DNA of 64,000 nucleotides from JAMQPK01 sp963782595 (lineage in GTDB: Bacteria > Acidobacteriota > Vicinamibacteria > Vicinamibacterales > JAMQPK01). Position 1 is the first letter of the stretch. Each line of letters begins with the position of its first letter. The DNA lies in contig CAWAKJ010000001.1 in NCBI GenBank assembly GCA_963782595.1, forward strand, positions 930,001-994,000, written 5' to 3'. Position numbers and translations under genes: made by a program. Positions 43,119 to 51,749 of the stretch are shown piece after piece. The notes under the pieces are model-generated. The model saw only the letters and a program-made list of their open reading frames with translations, searched no databases and was not told where the DNA came from.

Positions 43119-43277
43119 GACGCAGAGACGCAAAGACGCAGAGGAAAGCGCGCCGTGCAGCGAGACCTCCTCTGCGGAGTGCGTCAGCGGACTCTGCTGG
43201 AGGCATCGATGTCGTGGGCCGCGGACGCGGCCCGCCAAGGGCGCGACATCGATGCCTGAGCTCTGTGCCTCTGCGTC
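43119..43277. repeat. Nested-palindrome element, copy B (159 bp)
   Basis: Terminal words GACGCAGAGACGCAAAGACGCAGAG (as two adjacent parts of 43119-43143) and the inverse CTCTGTGCCTCTGCGTC (43261-43277). Inside is a perfect 13-bp pair GGCATCGATGTCG (43202-43214) / CGACATCGATGCC (43244-43256), enclosing GTGGGCCGCGGACGCGGCCC, nearly identical to the block in copy A at 38340-38380. It lies between the TPR and LysR genes, where no ORF is supportable. Confidence 0.7.
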
Positions 43278-43312
43278 CAAGACAAGCGAAGCGGGACTCA
43301 GTTGCCCAAGCC

Positions 43313-44227
43313 TTAGCGCGAAAAATGCAGTCTGATGAAATCGAACAGTCGTGATGCTGGTGCGGAGAGCTGCTCGCCTCGGCGGACGAGCACACCTGAG
43401 TGGATCGGCCGGATCATGGCGTCGAGCCGGCACAGGGCGACGCGGCGGCCTCGCGTGACTGCGCCGCTCGGCAGTAATGGAACGATGGCGATCCCCAGTC
43501 CAGCCTCGACCATGCTGACAATCGTTTCCGTGCTCGTGGTTTCGAGCGCCACGTGCGGCGAAATGCCGCTTTCGTGGAACGCGTCGAGCACGTGCTGACG
43601 GCCGGTAGATCCACGCTCGTAGATGATGAGCGGCTCATCGGCCAGATCCCGGAGTTGCGTCCGCCGCCTGCGGCGGAGGGGGTGTCGCGGCGGCGTGATG
43701 AGGGTCCAGCTCATGGCGAAGAGCTCGTGGTAGTCGAGATCGGGTGACGGTTCGTACGGGGCGGCGACGCCCATCGACACCTCCGGATTCCCGCGAAGTG
43801 CTTCTTCGACCTCCAGCTCGGCCATCGTGCTGATGCGGACGTGGATGTCGGGCGCCGCTTTGCGGAACTCCTTCAGGATGTCTATCAGCAGATAGCGAAT
43901 CAGATACTGGCTCGACGCGACGTGAATCTCCTGTGCGCCAGCCTCGACGTCGAACGTGCGGAAGAGCTCGCGGGCCCGCTCGAGGAATCCGATGGCATGG
44001 GGCAGAAAACGGCGGCCCTGGTCGGTGAGCACCGTCGAACGGCGCGGGCCACGGATCTTTCGATACAACTCCACGCCGAGACGTTGTTCCAGCGTCAGCA
44101 GGCGATTACGCAGGCCCTGCTCGGTGATGCCAAGCACAGCCGACGCCGCGCGAATCTGCCCCTGACGCGAGAGCTCGACGAAGGCGGTGATCTGGTCAGT
44201 GCTCAGAGCCGGCAGGGCGTCGGGCAT
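43313..44227 (-). CDS. LysR family transcriptional regulator
   Basis: 304 residues from ATG 44227 (an ATG at 44275 would add 16 residues that do not fit the family). N-terminal helix-turn-helix: 'QITAFVELSRQGQIRAASAVLGITEQGLRNRLLTLEQRLGVELYRK', then the periplasmic-binding-like effector domain ('EIHVASSQYLIRYLLIDILKEF', 'GISPHVALETTSTETIVSMV', 'GLGIAIVPLLP'). Note 'ITEQGLRNRL' in place of the usual 'SQPALSRQI', resembling the CysB/Cbl-like variation. Divergent from the gene at 44326, which is the likely target. Effector unknown. Confidence 0.9.
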   Translation of the reverse strand: MPDALPALSTDQITAFVELSRQGQIRAASAVLGITEQGLRNRLLTLEQRLGVELYRKIRGPRRSTVLTDQGRRFLPHAIGFLERARELFRTFDVEAGAQEIHVASSQYLIRYLLIDILKEFRKAAPDIHVRISTMAELEVEEALRGNPEVSMGVAAPYEPSPDLDYHELFAMSWTLITPPRHPLRRRRRTQLRDLADEPLIIYERGSTGRQHVLDAFHESGISPHVALETTSTETIVSMVEAGLGIAIVPLLPSGAVTRGRRVALCRLDAMIRPIHSGVLVRRGEQLSAPASRLFDFIRLHFSR

Positions 44228-44325
44228 GGTGCCAGAATACACAGATATTTGAGTTGTGAAATCAATAATTAACAATTTTTTATTGGCAATACCAACGCGC
44301 TAGTGTGGAGCCAGGAGGTCTCGTC
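44228..44325. promoter_or_regulatory. AT-rich divergent promoter region, LysR regulator / 402-aa protein
   Basis: The block 44240-44290 is very AT-rich compared with its surroundings and includes AATAATTAACAATTTTTTATTGG and an imperfect dyad TTGGCAATACCAA (44283-44295), a T-N11-A-like LysR box. A strong ribosome-binding site AGGAGGT sits at 44313-44319 before ATG 44326. The exact -35/-10 elements are not certain. Confidence 0.45.
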
Positions 44326-45534
44326 ATGACGAAGCGTCTGGGTTCGCTCGCCGTTCTTGCTGTCCTGGCCGTCGCCCCTGTGCTCGTCGCGCGCACTCCG
44401 GCTGGAACCACGCACCCGGACGGGAGCCGCGGGTTGGTTGCACACGAATGGGGGACGTTTACGTCAATAGCCGGCGAGAGCGGGCGCGCGGTTGAGTGGG
44501 TTCCTCACACGGGATCGACCGATCTGCCCTGCTTTGTCGAGCGGGTCAGGACCGGAGTCAAGCGCGAATTAGCCGGAACCGTCCGGATGGAAACGCCTGT
44601 GATCTATTTCTATGCGCCTGGACCGGTCAATCTCGACGTCAGTGTCCGTTTTCGGCAGGGTGTCATGACGGAGTGGTTTCCGCGAACGGCCGGTACGCAG
44701 AACGCGCCGATGTCTGCGAATACGATGAGCGACACGCTGACGTGGAAGAACATTCGAGTGGAGCCTGGCGGTTCGGCACGATTCCCGCTCGAACGCGGGC
44801 CCAATCACTACTACGTCGCCCGTGAGACCGACGCCGCGCCGTTGCAGGTCGGAGCCGATCGCGAGCGATTTCTGTTCTACCGCGGAGTGGGCCGGCTGCC
44901 CCCGCCGATCGCCGCTGTCGTCCTGCATGACGGGAACATTGCCGTCAGCCAGACGCGCCGCGAGGCGCTCGGCGACATCATCCTGTTCGAGAACCGAGAC
45001 GGCGCGTCCGCGTACAAGGCCGTGCGCACCTCGTCTGTGGACGTCACGTTCCCGCCACTAAATCTGCAAAGATCGGCGCCATCGCCGCAGGCGTATCTCG
45101 AGCAGGTGCTCGTGGAGCATGGTCTGTACCCCCGAGAAGCGAAGGCGATGGTGGAAAGTTGGCGCGGTTCGTGGTTCGAGCAGGGTACGCGGGTCTTCTA
45201 CATCGTTTCGAGCGGCGCCGTCGATGCGATGCTTCCGCTGAACATCACCCCAATGCCGTCGGAGCTGAAGCGCGTGTTCGTGGGACGCATGGAAATTGTG
45301 ACTGGCAAGACGCTCGAGGAAGTCAGAGTCGCGCTCGCGAGGAACGATCGGAACACGCTGGCCCGGTACGGGCGCTTTCTGCAGCCGTTTGCAGCGCGGC
45401 TCCTGTCGGGTCTTCCGAAGTCCGAGCAGATGGCGTTCGACCACCGCCTGCAATCGTTCGCGCCCTCGCCGTCGCAGCCGGGCGCTTGTGGATCGAGCCT
45501 CACCACATCCCGCGAAGCTTCCCCGCCACGTTGA
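44326..45534 (+). CDS. Secreted protein of unknown function ('HEWGTFTS' family)
   Basis: 402 residues from ATG 44326. A signal peptide ('GSLAVLAVLAVAPVLVARTPA') is followed by the striking 'LVAHEWGTFTSIAGESGRAV' segment, which I have seen as a recurring motif in otherwise unannotated Planctomycete and Acidobacterial proteins; that recollection is not verified. Further conserved-looking words: 'METPVIYFYAPGPVNLDVSV', 'RFLFYRGVGRLPPP', 'SWRGSWFEQGTRVFYIVS'. No catalytic motif is recognisable. It is divergent from a LysR regulator and overlaps the 3' end of the convergent helicase gene by 35 bp. Confidence 0.8.
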   Translation: MTKRLGSLAVLAVLAVAPVLVARTPAGTTHPDGSRGLVAHEWGTFTSIAGESGRAVEWVPHTGSTDLPCFVERVRTGVKRELAGTVRMETPVIYFYAPGPVNLDVSVRFRQGVMTEWFPRTAGTQNAPMSANTMSDTLTWKNIRVEPGGSARFPLERGPNHYYVARETDAAPLQVGADRERFLFYRGVGRLPPPIAAVVLHDGNIAVSQTRREALGDIILFENRDGASAYKAVRTSSVDVTFPPLNLQRSAPSPQAYLEQVLVEHGLYPREAKAMVESWRGSWFEQGTRVFYIVSSGAVDAMLPLNITPMPSELKRVFVGRMEIVTGKTLEEVRVALARNDRNTLARYGRFLQPFAARLLSGLPKSEQMAFDHRLQSFAPSPSQPGACGSSLTTSREASPPR

Positions 45535-47608
45535 CGCGGGCGTGGCCGGATGCGGGCGCGTCGGCTCGATCGTCAACGTCGGGCCACGTGATTGTGTCGA
45601 GCGTCGCCATGACGCTCTTGGTCAGGAAACGGCTTCTGGCGCCATACACGTGACGGTCGCCGTTCTTCGGCTGGTTCGTCACGTAGTACTTCAAGGGCGC
45701 GACCAGGTGCAGATCGTTCTTCGCCCGCGTCATCGCGACGTACAGCAGGCGGCGTTCCTCCTCAATCTGATCCGATCGTCCTGTGGAGAACTCTGACGGA
45801 AAATTTCCATCGGCCACGTTCAGAATGAAAACGGTGTCCCATTCCTGTCCTTTCGCCGAGTGCACCGTGGAAAGGATCAGGTAGTCTTCATCGAGGTACG
45901 GCGTGCCGGCGTTGTCTCCAGTCGCCGCGGGCGGATCGAGCGCCAGTTCCGCGAGAAACTGATCTCGCGTGGCAAACTGATGTGACAATCGTTCCAGTTG
46001 CACCAGATCGCCGGCGCGCACCTGTGCCGCATCGTAGATGCGCTCCAGATGCGGCTCGAACCACTCGCGCGCGCGGCCGACCTGTCCCTGCCAGGGCCCG
46101 TCACTCACAGCGAGCCCGACCATCAGCGCCGCAAACGGCGTCCATGCGTCGGCGACCGCCGCGGGCGGCTGAAACGCCTTGAACGCGTTCCAGGAATAGC
46201 CGGATAGCTCGAATCGCGCCATGAACTGCTCGGCCGTGGAAGGCCCCATGCCGGGCAGCAGTTGCAGCGCGCGGAATGCTGCGATGCGGTTCTTCGGGTT
46301 GTCGGCCCATCTCAAGACGGCGAGCAAATCCTTCACGTGGGCCGCTTCCAGAAATTTCAACCCGCCGTACTTCACGAATGGAATGTTCCGTCGCGTCAGC
46401 TCCAGTTCGAGCGTATCGCTGTGATGCGAGCTCCTGAACAGCACGGCCTGACGCTTCAACGGCACGCCGCTCTCGCGCGTGTCGAGGACGCGCGCGACGA
46501 CATACTCCGCTTGCGACTGGTCGTCGGCGACGGTCACGTATCGCGGCTTGTGCCCCCCTCCGCGGGTCGTCCGCAGCACCTTGCGATACTGTCGCGTGCC
46601 TTCGGCGATGAGCGCATTGGCGGCGTCGAGCACGCCCTGGGTTGACCGATAGTTCTCTTCCAGCGTGATGACCGATCCGGCGAGTCCGTTCTCGCCGATG
46701 TACTGATCGGGGAAACCGAGAATGTTGTCGACCGTCGCTGCCCGAAACGAATAAATCGCCTGCGCGTCGTCGCCGACGACGGTGACGCCGCGGCCATCGT
46801 GGCGGAGCCGTTTCAGAATCTCGGCCTGCAACACGTTGGTGTCCTGGTACTCATCGACGAGCACGTGGTCGAACCCGGCGCCGATGTCCGCCGCGAGCCG
46901 TTCATCGCTCATCATCGCGTGCCAGTAGAGCAGCAGGTCGTCGTAGTCGAGCGCCTGGTTTGCGAGCTTCTTGTCCACGTAGGCGCGATAGAGCTGGGTG
47001 AGCTGCGCTTCCCACTCGGCGCACCATGGAAAAACCGCATCGAGCGTGTCGGCAAGCGGCCGCTGCGTGTTGACGCGATGCGAGTAGATGGCCAGACACG
47101 TGTCTTTGCGCGGGAAGCGCTTTTCAGTTTTCGAGAAGCCGATCTCGTGTCGCAGCACGTCCATCAAGTCGGCGGCGTCTCCTCGATCGAGCACGCTGAA
47201 ATTCGCGTCGAGGCCGACGGCGGCCGCGTGCCGGCGAATCAGTCGGTTGGCGATGGAATGGAATGTGCCGGACCAGGGAAGACGGACGCTGGGTGCAATG
47301 GGTGCAATAGGTGCGGACGGTGCAATAGGTGCCTCCGCACCTATAGCACCCTTTGCACCCGTTGCACCTATCGCCCCCAGTATTCGCTGCGTCCTGCGTA
47401 TCATTTCGATCGCCGCGCGGCGCGAGAACGTCAGCAGCAGGATGCGCTCGGGTTTCGCGCCCGAGTGGACCAGATGCGCCACGCGGTGCGCCAGCGTGTT
47501 GGTCTTGCCCGTGCCAGCGCCGGCAATGATGAGCAAGGGGCCGGAACCGAATTCCGCGGCTTGTCGCTGCTGCGGATTCAGGCGCGGAAGGGCAGACGTT
47601 TCGAACAT
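45500..47608 (-). CDS. UvrD/Rep-like superfamily 1 DNA helicase
   Basis: 702 residues from ATG 47608, the first Met next to the conserved 'LNPQQRQA' Q-motif; the longer frame to 47686 adds an Arg-rich extension. Motifs: Walker A 'AGAGTGKT' (29-36), Ia 'LLLTFSRRAAIEM', II 'VLVDEYQDTN', III 'VVGDDAQAIYSFR', IV 'LEENYRS', V 'STVHSAKGQEWDTVF', VI 'RRLLYVAMTRAKNDL'. ATP-driven 3'-5' unwinding in repair or replication restart. Residues 78-107 are a Gly/Ala/Ile then Ala/Pro/Ile low-complexity insertion encoded by a palindromic repeat, placed between motif Ia and 'WSGTFHSIANRLI'; normal relatives have no such stretch. Confidence 0.93.
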   Translation of the reverse strand: MFETSALPRLNPQQRQAAEFGSGPLLIIAGAGTGKTNTLAHRVAHLVHSGAKPERILLLTFSRRAAIEMIRRTQRILGAIGATGAKGAIGAEAPIAPSAPIAPIAPSVRLPWSGTFHSIANRLIRRHAAAVGLDANFSVLDRGDAADLMDVLRHEIGFSKTEKRFPRKDTCLAIYSHRVNTQRPLADTLDAVFPWCAEWEAQLTQLYRAYVDKKLANQALDYDDLLLYWHAMMSDERLAADIGAGFDHVLVDEYQDTNVLQAEILKRLRHDGRGVTVVGDDAQAIYSFRAATVDNILGFPDQYIGENGLAGSVITLEENYRSTQGVLDAANALIAEGTRQYRKVLRTTRGGGHKPRYVTVADDQSQAEYVVARVLDTRESGVPLKRQAVLFRSSHHSDTLELELTRRNIPFVKYGGLKFLEAAHVKDLLAVLRWADNPKNRIAAFRALQLLPGMGPSTAEQFMARFELSGYSWNAFKAFQPPAAVADAWTPFAALMVGLAVSDGPWQGQVGRAREWFEPHLERIYDAAQVRAGDLVQLERLSHQFATRDQFLAELALDPPAATGDNAGTPYLDEDYLILSTVHSAKGQEWDTVFILNVADGNFPSEFSTGRSDQIEEERRLLYVAMTRAKNDLHLVAPLKYYVTNQPKNGDRHVYGARSRFLTKSVMATLDTITWPDVDDRADAPASGHARVNVAGKLRGMW
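47288..47377. repeat. GGTGCAATAGGTGC palindromic repeat inserted in frame in the helicase gene
   Basis: A 90-bp array of GGTGCAATRGGTGC words on the left and their inverse GCACCTATAGCACC on the right; the core stem 47319-47332 / 47337-47350 matches at 13 of 14 bases around CTCC. Its length is a multiple of three and it adds 30 residues to the UvrD-like protein without stop codons. Confidence 0.8.
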
Positions 47609-47730
47609 CGGCCCTACTATAGCGCGACTTCCGCCATTTCTTCGCCTGCGTTCGGAGCGGCCAAAAGCCTTGCGGCGGTCGGTCAATGCGCCAATATCGT
47701 TCTCCTTTCCCTAGATTGTGATGGCTGCCA

Positions 47731-47965
47731 ATGCGCGCCAGCGGTCTTGTTTTTGCCGCGCTCCTCTGCGCATGCGGGGGGCAATTCCACCACCACCTCA
47801 GGAGTCCGATTCACAGGAACAAATCCAGTGGGACCACATCAAGACGTGGTCCGGCCGGGGCAGCCAGTTTCTCGATTCGTTTCCGAGCGAGGAGCCGCGT
47901 GTGTTCTTCGTCAGCGTCGTTTCGGAAGACCTCGAATGGAAAATAAGCGTCTCCGAGCGAGTACG
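47731..47965 (+). pseudogene. Degraded paralogue of the 16804-17217 lipoprotein
   Basis: Frame one gives a lipoprotein leader from ATG 47731 ('GLVFAALLCACGG'). After the G6 run near 47775-47780 the sensible frame shifts by one and reads 'QIQWDHIKTWSGRGSQFLDSF', joined directly to 'SEEPRVFFVSVVSEDLEWKISV'. These two pieces match the start and end of the mature lipoprotein at 16804 ('GSWKGQGSTTLGF' and 'DDPRLYEFLVDSHGINWTISV'), but the ~50 middle residues are missing. A frameshift plus an internal deletion and loss of the normal stop make it a pseudogene. Confidence 0.65.
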
Positions 47966-47981
47966 CGGATCCGGGAGATTC

Positions 47982-50367
47982 CTATTCGTACCGGAGCGCT
48001 GTGAGCGGATCGACACGGGCCGCGCGCCTTGCGGGAATGACCGCAGCGATGACGGCAACCCCCAACAGCACGAGAGAGACGCTCATCAGAGTGCCGGCAT
48101 CGGTCGGCTCGACCTGATACAGAAGGGTTCCGAGCACGCGGCTCAACGCCAGCGACGCGGCGATTCCGATCGCCATTCCCAACAACACAATCTGCAGGCC
48201 CTGTCGAATGATGAGTTGAAGAATCCCGTTCTGGTGCGCGCCCAGTGCCATGCGAACACCGATCTCGCGAGTTCGTTGAGTGACCGAATAGGCGAGCACA
48301 CCGGACACACCGACAGCGGCCAGTCCCAACGCGAGTAATCCGAAAAGACCCAGCAGCCCTGCCGACATGCGATCGGCCGAGAGAGACAGCGACACGATCT
48401 CGTCCATCGGCCTGACTTGGGAAATCGGCTGATGGCTGTCGACCGTTCGCACTTCACGGCGCAGGACTTCTGCCAGCTGCATCGGCTCGCCGGTTCCGCG
48501 AGCGAAGATGACGAAGCCCGTTGATGGGTTCTGGTAGTAGGGCTCGGTACACCTGAGGCGGAGTCGGCCGTCGCAGCCCGTCCTGCTTGACATCGCCGAC
48601 CACGCCGACGATTTCACGCATGAAGGTCGGCCCGGAAATATCCAGCCGCTTTCCGAGGGGATCCTCGTTCGGAAAGAAGCGGAGTGCCATCGTTTCGTTG
48701 ATCAGCACGACTGGCCGTCGTCCGGCAATGTCACCGTCGTTGAAGAGGCGGCCGCGGATGAGTGGAATCTCCAGCACTTGCTGGTAACGGGGTGTAATGC
48801 GGTAATGGTTTGCAGCGGTCCCGGCGAGCTCGCCCTCGGCGCGTCCTTCAAATCTAATCCCGGAGTCGCCAACCGTCGAAAATGGCAGGCCGGTCGAGAT
48901 CGCCGCCGCATGCACCTCCGGCCGGCTGCGAAGCTGCTCGAGTAGCTGTTCCGCGAATCGACTCTTCTGGAAGGCCTCGGGGTAGCTGCCGGCCGGCAAA
49001 TCGATTCTTGCGGTCAGGACACTCTGAGGGTTCAGTCCGGGCTGTACTTCGATAATTTTCCAGAAACTCTTCAGCAGCAGTCCGGCCCCAACCAGCAACA
49101 CGAGCGCGGCGGCGACTTCGAACACCACCAGGCCATTTCGCAGCCTGGTCATACGTCGCGTTTCGAGACCACCGGCTCTGCCCGAGCGCTTCAATGCACC
49201 TTGCAGATCGGGACGTGACAGGCTCAGGACGGGCGAGAGGCCAAAGACGACGCCCGTGAGGATGGAGATGATCGATGTGAACAACAAAACGGAAGAATCG
49301 ATGTGGACCTGTTCGAGGCGCGGTGCGCTCATCAGCGCCGGCACGTTCTGCAGAGCCGCGACTCCCAGCCACGCGACGGCGATGCCCAGCGTGCCGCCGA
49401 GTACCGCCAGCAGCAACGTTTCTGTGAGTAATTGCTGAGCGATCCTCGACCGGCTGGCGCCGAGAGCAGCGCGCAGAGCGATCTCCGTATGTCGAATGGA
49501 CGCCCGTGCCAGCAGGAGGTTCGCGACGTTGACGCATGCGATCAGCAGGACGAATCCACCGGCGCCGAAGAGGACGAGCAATCCAAGGCGGACGTCGCCG
49601 ACGTAATGATCCGACAGAGATACCACGTTCGCGCCCCATACCTTCTGGAGTCGCGGCATGATGAGGTCCATCTCGGCTTGCGCCTGTTCGCGTGACACTC
49701 CGGCGCGCAGGCGACCGACCGCCCACACGATGTGATTGCCGCGGCTTTCGAGTTCCTGCGCGGTAAAGCCCATCGGCATCCAGATCTCTGTCTCGCGGGG
49801 AAAATCGAACCCATCCGGCATGACGCCGACAACCGTAACGCTCTGCCCGTTGAGCACGAGGGCGTTCCCCACCACGCCTGTGTCTCCTCCAAATCGACGT
49901 TGCCACAATCGATATCCCAGCAGTACGACGTGGTTGTTGCCGTCTTTGTCTTCTTCGTCTCTGAAGGCCCTTCCGATGGCGGGATTGACGCCGACGAGCG
50001 ACATGAGATTCGCGCTGACGCGCGCACCGATGAGCCGTTCGGGCCGATCGTCGCCGGTCAAATTGAATGCGTGCGGCTTGAATGCGGCAAGTTCGGTGAA
50101 GGCTGTGCTCTGCTGCCGCCAGTCGAGAAAATCCAGAGGCGATGCTTCGAAGCGCGGGAAACGCGGCAGCCATTTCTCCTCGACCATCATCAGACGATCA
50201 GGATCCCGGAACGGCAGAGGCTGGAGCAGCAGGCCGTTGACGAAGCTGAAGATTGTCGTCAGGGCGCCGATGCACAGCGCGAGCGTGATGACCGCAGTGG
50301 CGGTGAATGCCGGTGTCTTCAGCACCGCGCGCGCGGCGTATCGAAGGTCTTGTCCCAAGTTCATCAT
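47982..50367 (-). pseudogene. Large orphan MacB/FtsX-type permease (ADOP-like), frame-disrupted
   Basis: About 795 codons in total. It opens with 'LGQDLRYAARAVLKTPAFTATAVITLALCIGALTTIF', has a first MacB core, a first FtsX unit ('AGGFVLLIACVNVANLLLAR ... EIALRAALGASRSRI'), a second MacB core, and a second FtsX unit ('GLAAVGVSGVLAYSVTQRTREIGVRMALGA' ... 'IPARRAARVDPLTALRYE'). The first frame runs to 'PTPPQVY' and then degenerates, stopping at 48454; the next frame resumes with 'EPYYQNPSTGFVIFARGTGE' and ends at 47982. One extra base at the GG 48546-48547 accounts for it. No ATPase neighbour. Probably lipid or drug export if functional. Confidence 0.87.
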
Positions 50368-50560
50368 CGGGGGCCTCTTCGCGATCAGGAGAGCGATGGC
50401 CTGCGGGCTTCAATTCGCGTGCCGGGCAATCGCGAACGAATCGATGAAGTGTTCGCGCGAAGTCCGCCATTCATGGGATTGCGCTTCCCACGGTCGGACG
50501 CCGGCTGGCGTGTGCCCGGTGCGGAGTTTGCACCTTATGTTTTGTCCGGGAGGTGCCCCA

Positions 50561-51676
50561 ATGAAAACCTTTCTGTCTACCTCTCTCAGTTTGATTGTGA
50601 TGGCGACACTCGGTGGGTGCGCCGGCACGACCGACGCTGTCGAGCAATCCGACACTCAGACGATTACCATCGATCAGCCGGTGAACGACGATCTGATGAC
50701 AGCGGGTCAGACCGTCAACATCGAAAGCGAGATTGCGGGAGATCTTGCGGCGGCCGGCCAGGAGGTCACGGTTGCAGGTCCCGTCGGCGGCTATGTGATG
50801 GCAGCCGGCCGGAAGGTTTCGGTCGGTGCTCGCGTCGACAACGATCTCTGGGCCGCCGGCGAAACAGTGACCGTTGATGCTCAAATTGGCGACACCGCGA
50901 ACGTCGCGGGCCGCGACGTCCGCCTCGGCCGACGCGCCCTCGTGGGCAATGACGCAAGGCTTGCCGGCGGCACGGTGCGGGTTGAAGGGCGAGTCGAACG
51001 CGATCTCAGCATCGGCGCGGCGACTGCCGTTATCGACGGCCAAGTGGGCGGCAACGTCGTGGCGCGCGCTCAACGGGTGTCGGTACTCCCGGGCGCAGTG
51101 ATCGACGGCGACCTGATCGTTCATTCTGCCCGGCCCCCTGAGATCTCGCCGCAGGCGCGGGTCGGTGGTCAGGTCCGCTTCGATGAAATCGATCAGGGCG
51201 GATTCGGCGGATGGGTCGGGATGTGGCTGCTCGGCTTTCTCGCGCTGCTGATCCTCGGACTCCCGTTGCTCGCCTTTTCACCAACGTGGGCCGCACGGAT
51301 CGCGGATGTGATGAAGGCACGTGTCGGTGCGTCGATGCTGACCGGATTGGTGGCCCTGGTGCTGATGCCGCTTGCCATCATCCTGCTCGCGGCCACTGTT
51401 GTCGGCATTCCGCTCGCTGCGGTGCTGCTCGCGCTGTACTTCGTTGTGCTTGCCGCGTCCGGTGTCTTCGTGTCGTACGAGGCCGGCTCGTGGATGCTCA
51501 ACCGAATCGGACGACCTGCGGCTCAACCGTGGCAGCGTCTCGCAACTGGCGCCGCGATCGTTGCGCTCGCGATTTCGCTGCCGGTTGTGGGCTGGCTTCT
51601 TGCGATGCTGATCGTGATACTCGGAGTGGGGGCTCTGTTCCTTGAAAGGCGGGAAGCGCGGTTGGCGACTGTGTAG
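50561..51676 (+). CDS. Bactofilin-like polymer-forming lipoprotein with C-terminal membrane helices
   Basis: 371 residues from ATG 50561 behind a GGGAGG site; the long upstream frame is antisense to the permease gene. Lipobox 'VMATLGGC' with Cys at residue 20. Residues ~30-215 are a right-handed beta-helix of bactofilin type with a ~17-residue rung: 'DLMTAGQTVNIESEIAGDLA', 'AGQEVTVAGPVGGYVMAAG', 'AGETVTVDAQIGDTANVAG'. The second half has four to five hydrophobic helices ('WLLGFLALLILGLPLLAF', 'LTGLVALVLMPLAIILLAATVVGIPLAAVLLALYFVVLAASG'). The combination suggests a polymerising domain outside the cytoplasm, anchored in the inner membrane. Its role is unknown. Confidence 0.85.
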   Translation: MKTFLSTSLSLIVMATLGGCAGTTDAVEQSDTQTITIDQPVNDDLMTAGQTVNIESEIAGDLAAAGQEVTVAGPVGGYVMAAGRKVSVGARVDNDLWAAGETVTVDAQIGDTANVAGRDVRLGRRALVGNDARLAGGTVRVEGRVERDLSIGAATAVIDGQVGGNVVARAQRVSVLPGAVIDGDLIVHSARPPEISPQARVGGQVRFDEIDQGGFGGWVGMWLLGFLALLILGLPLLAFSPTWAARIADVMKARVGASMLTGLVALVLMPLAIILLAATVVGIPLAAVLLALYFVVLAASGVFVSYEAGSWMLNRIGRPAAQPWQRLATGAAIVALAISLPVVGWLLAMLIVILGVGALFLERREARLATV

Positions 51677-51708
51677 CTCGAATTGGCAGATTCGCAATTG
51701 ACTTAACG

Positions 51709-51741
51709 TAGGGCGGGTCTTGCAGTTCAAGACCCGCCCTA
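51709..51741. terminator. GGGCGGGTCTTG hairpin between convergent genes
   Basis: TAGGGCGGGTCTTG (51709-51722) pairs perfectly with CAAGACCCGCCCTA (51728-51741) around a CAGTT loop. It lies between the bactofilin-like gene and the convergent ABC permease gene (stop at 51750) and could terminate both, although no long T-run follows. Same word family as 23983-24018 and 41379-41407. Confidence 0.7.
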
Positions 51742-51749
51742 CATTCTGA

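Noticed and set aside
49736..50560. N-terminal extension of the bactofilin-like frame
   Set aside because: This part is antisense to the permease gene; ATG 50561 has a strong ribosome-binding site and a lipobox leader.
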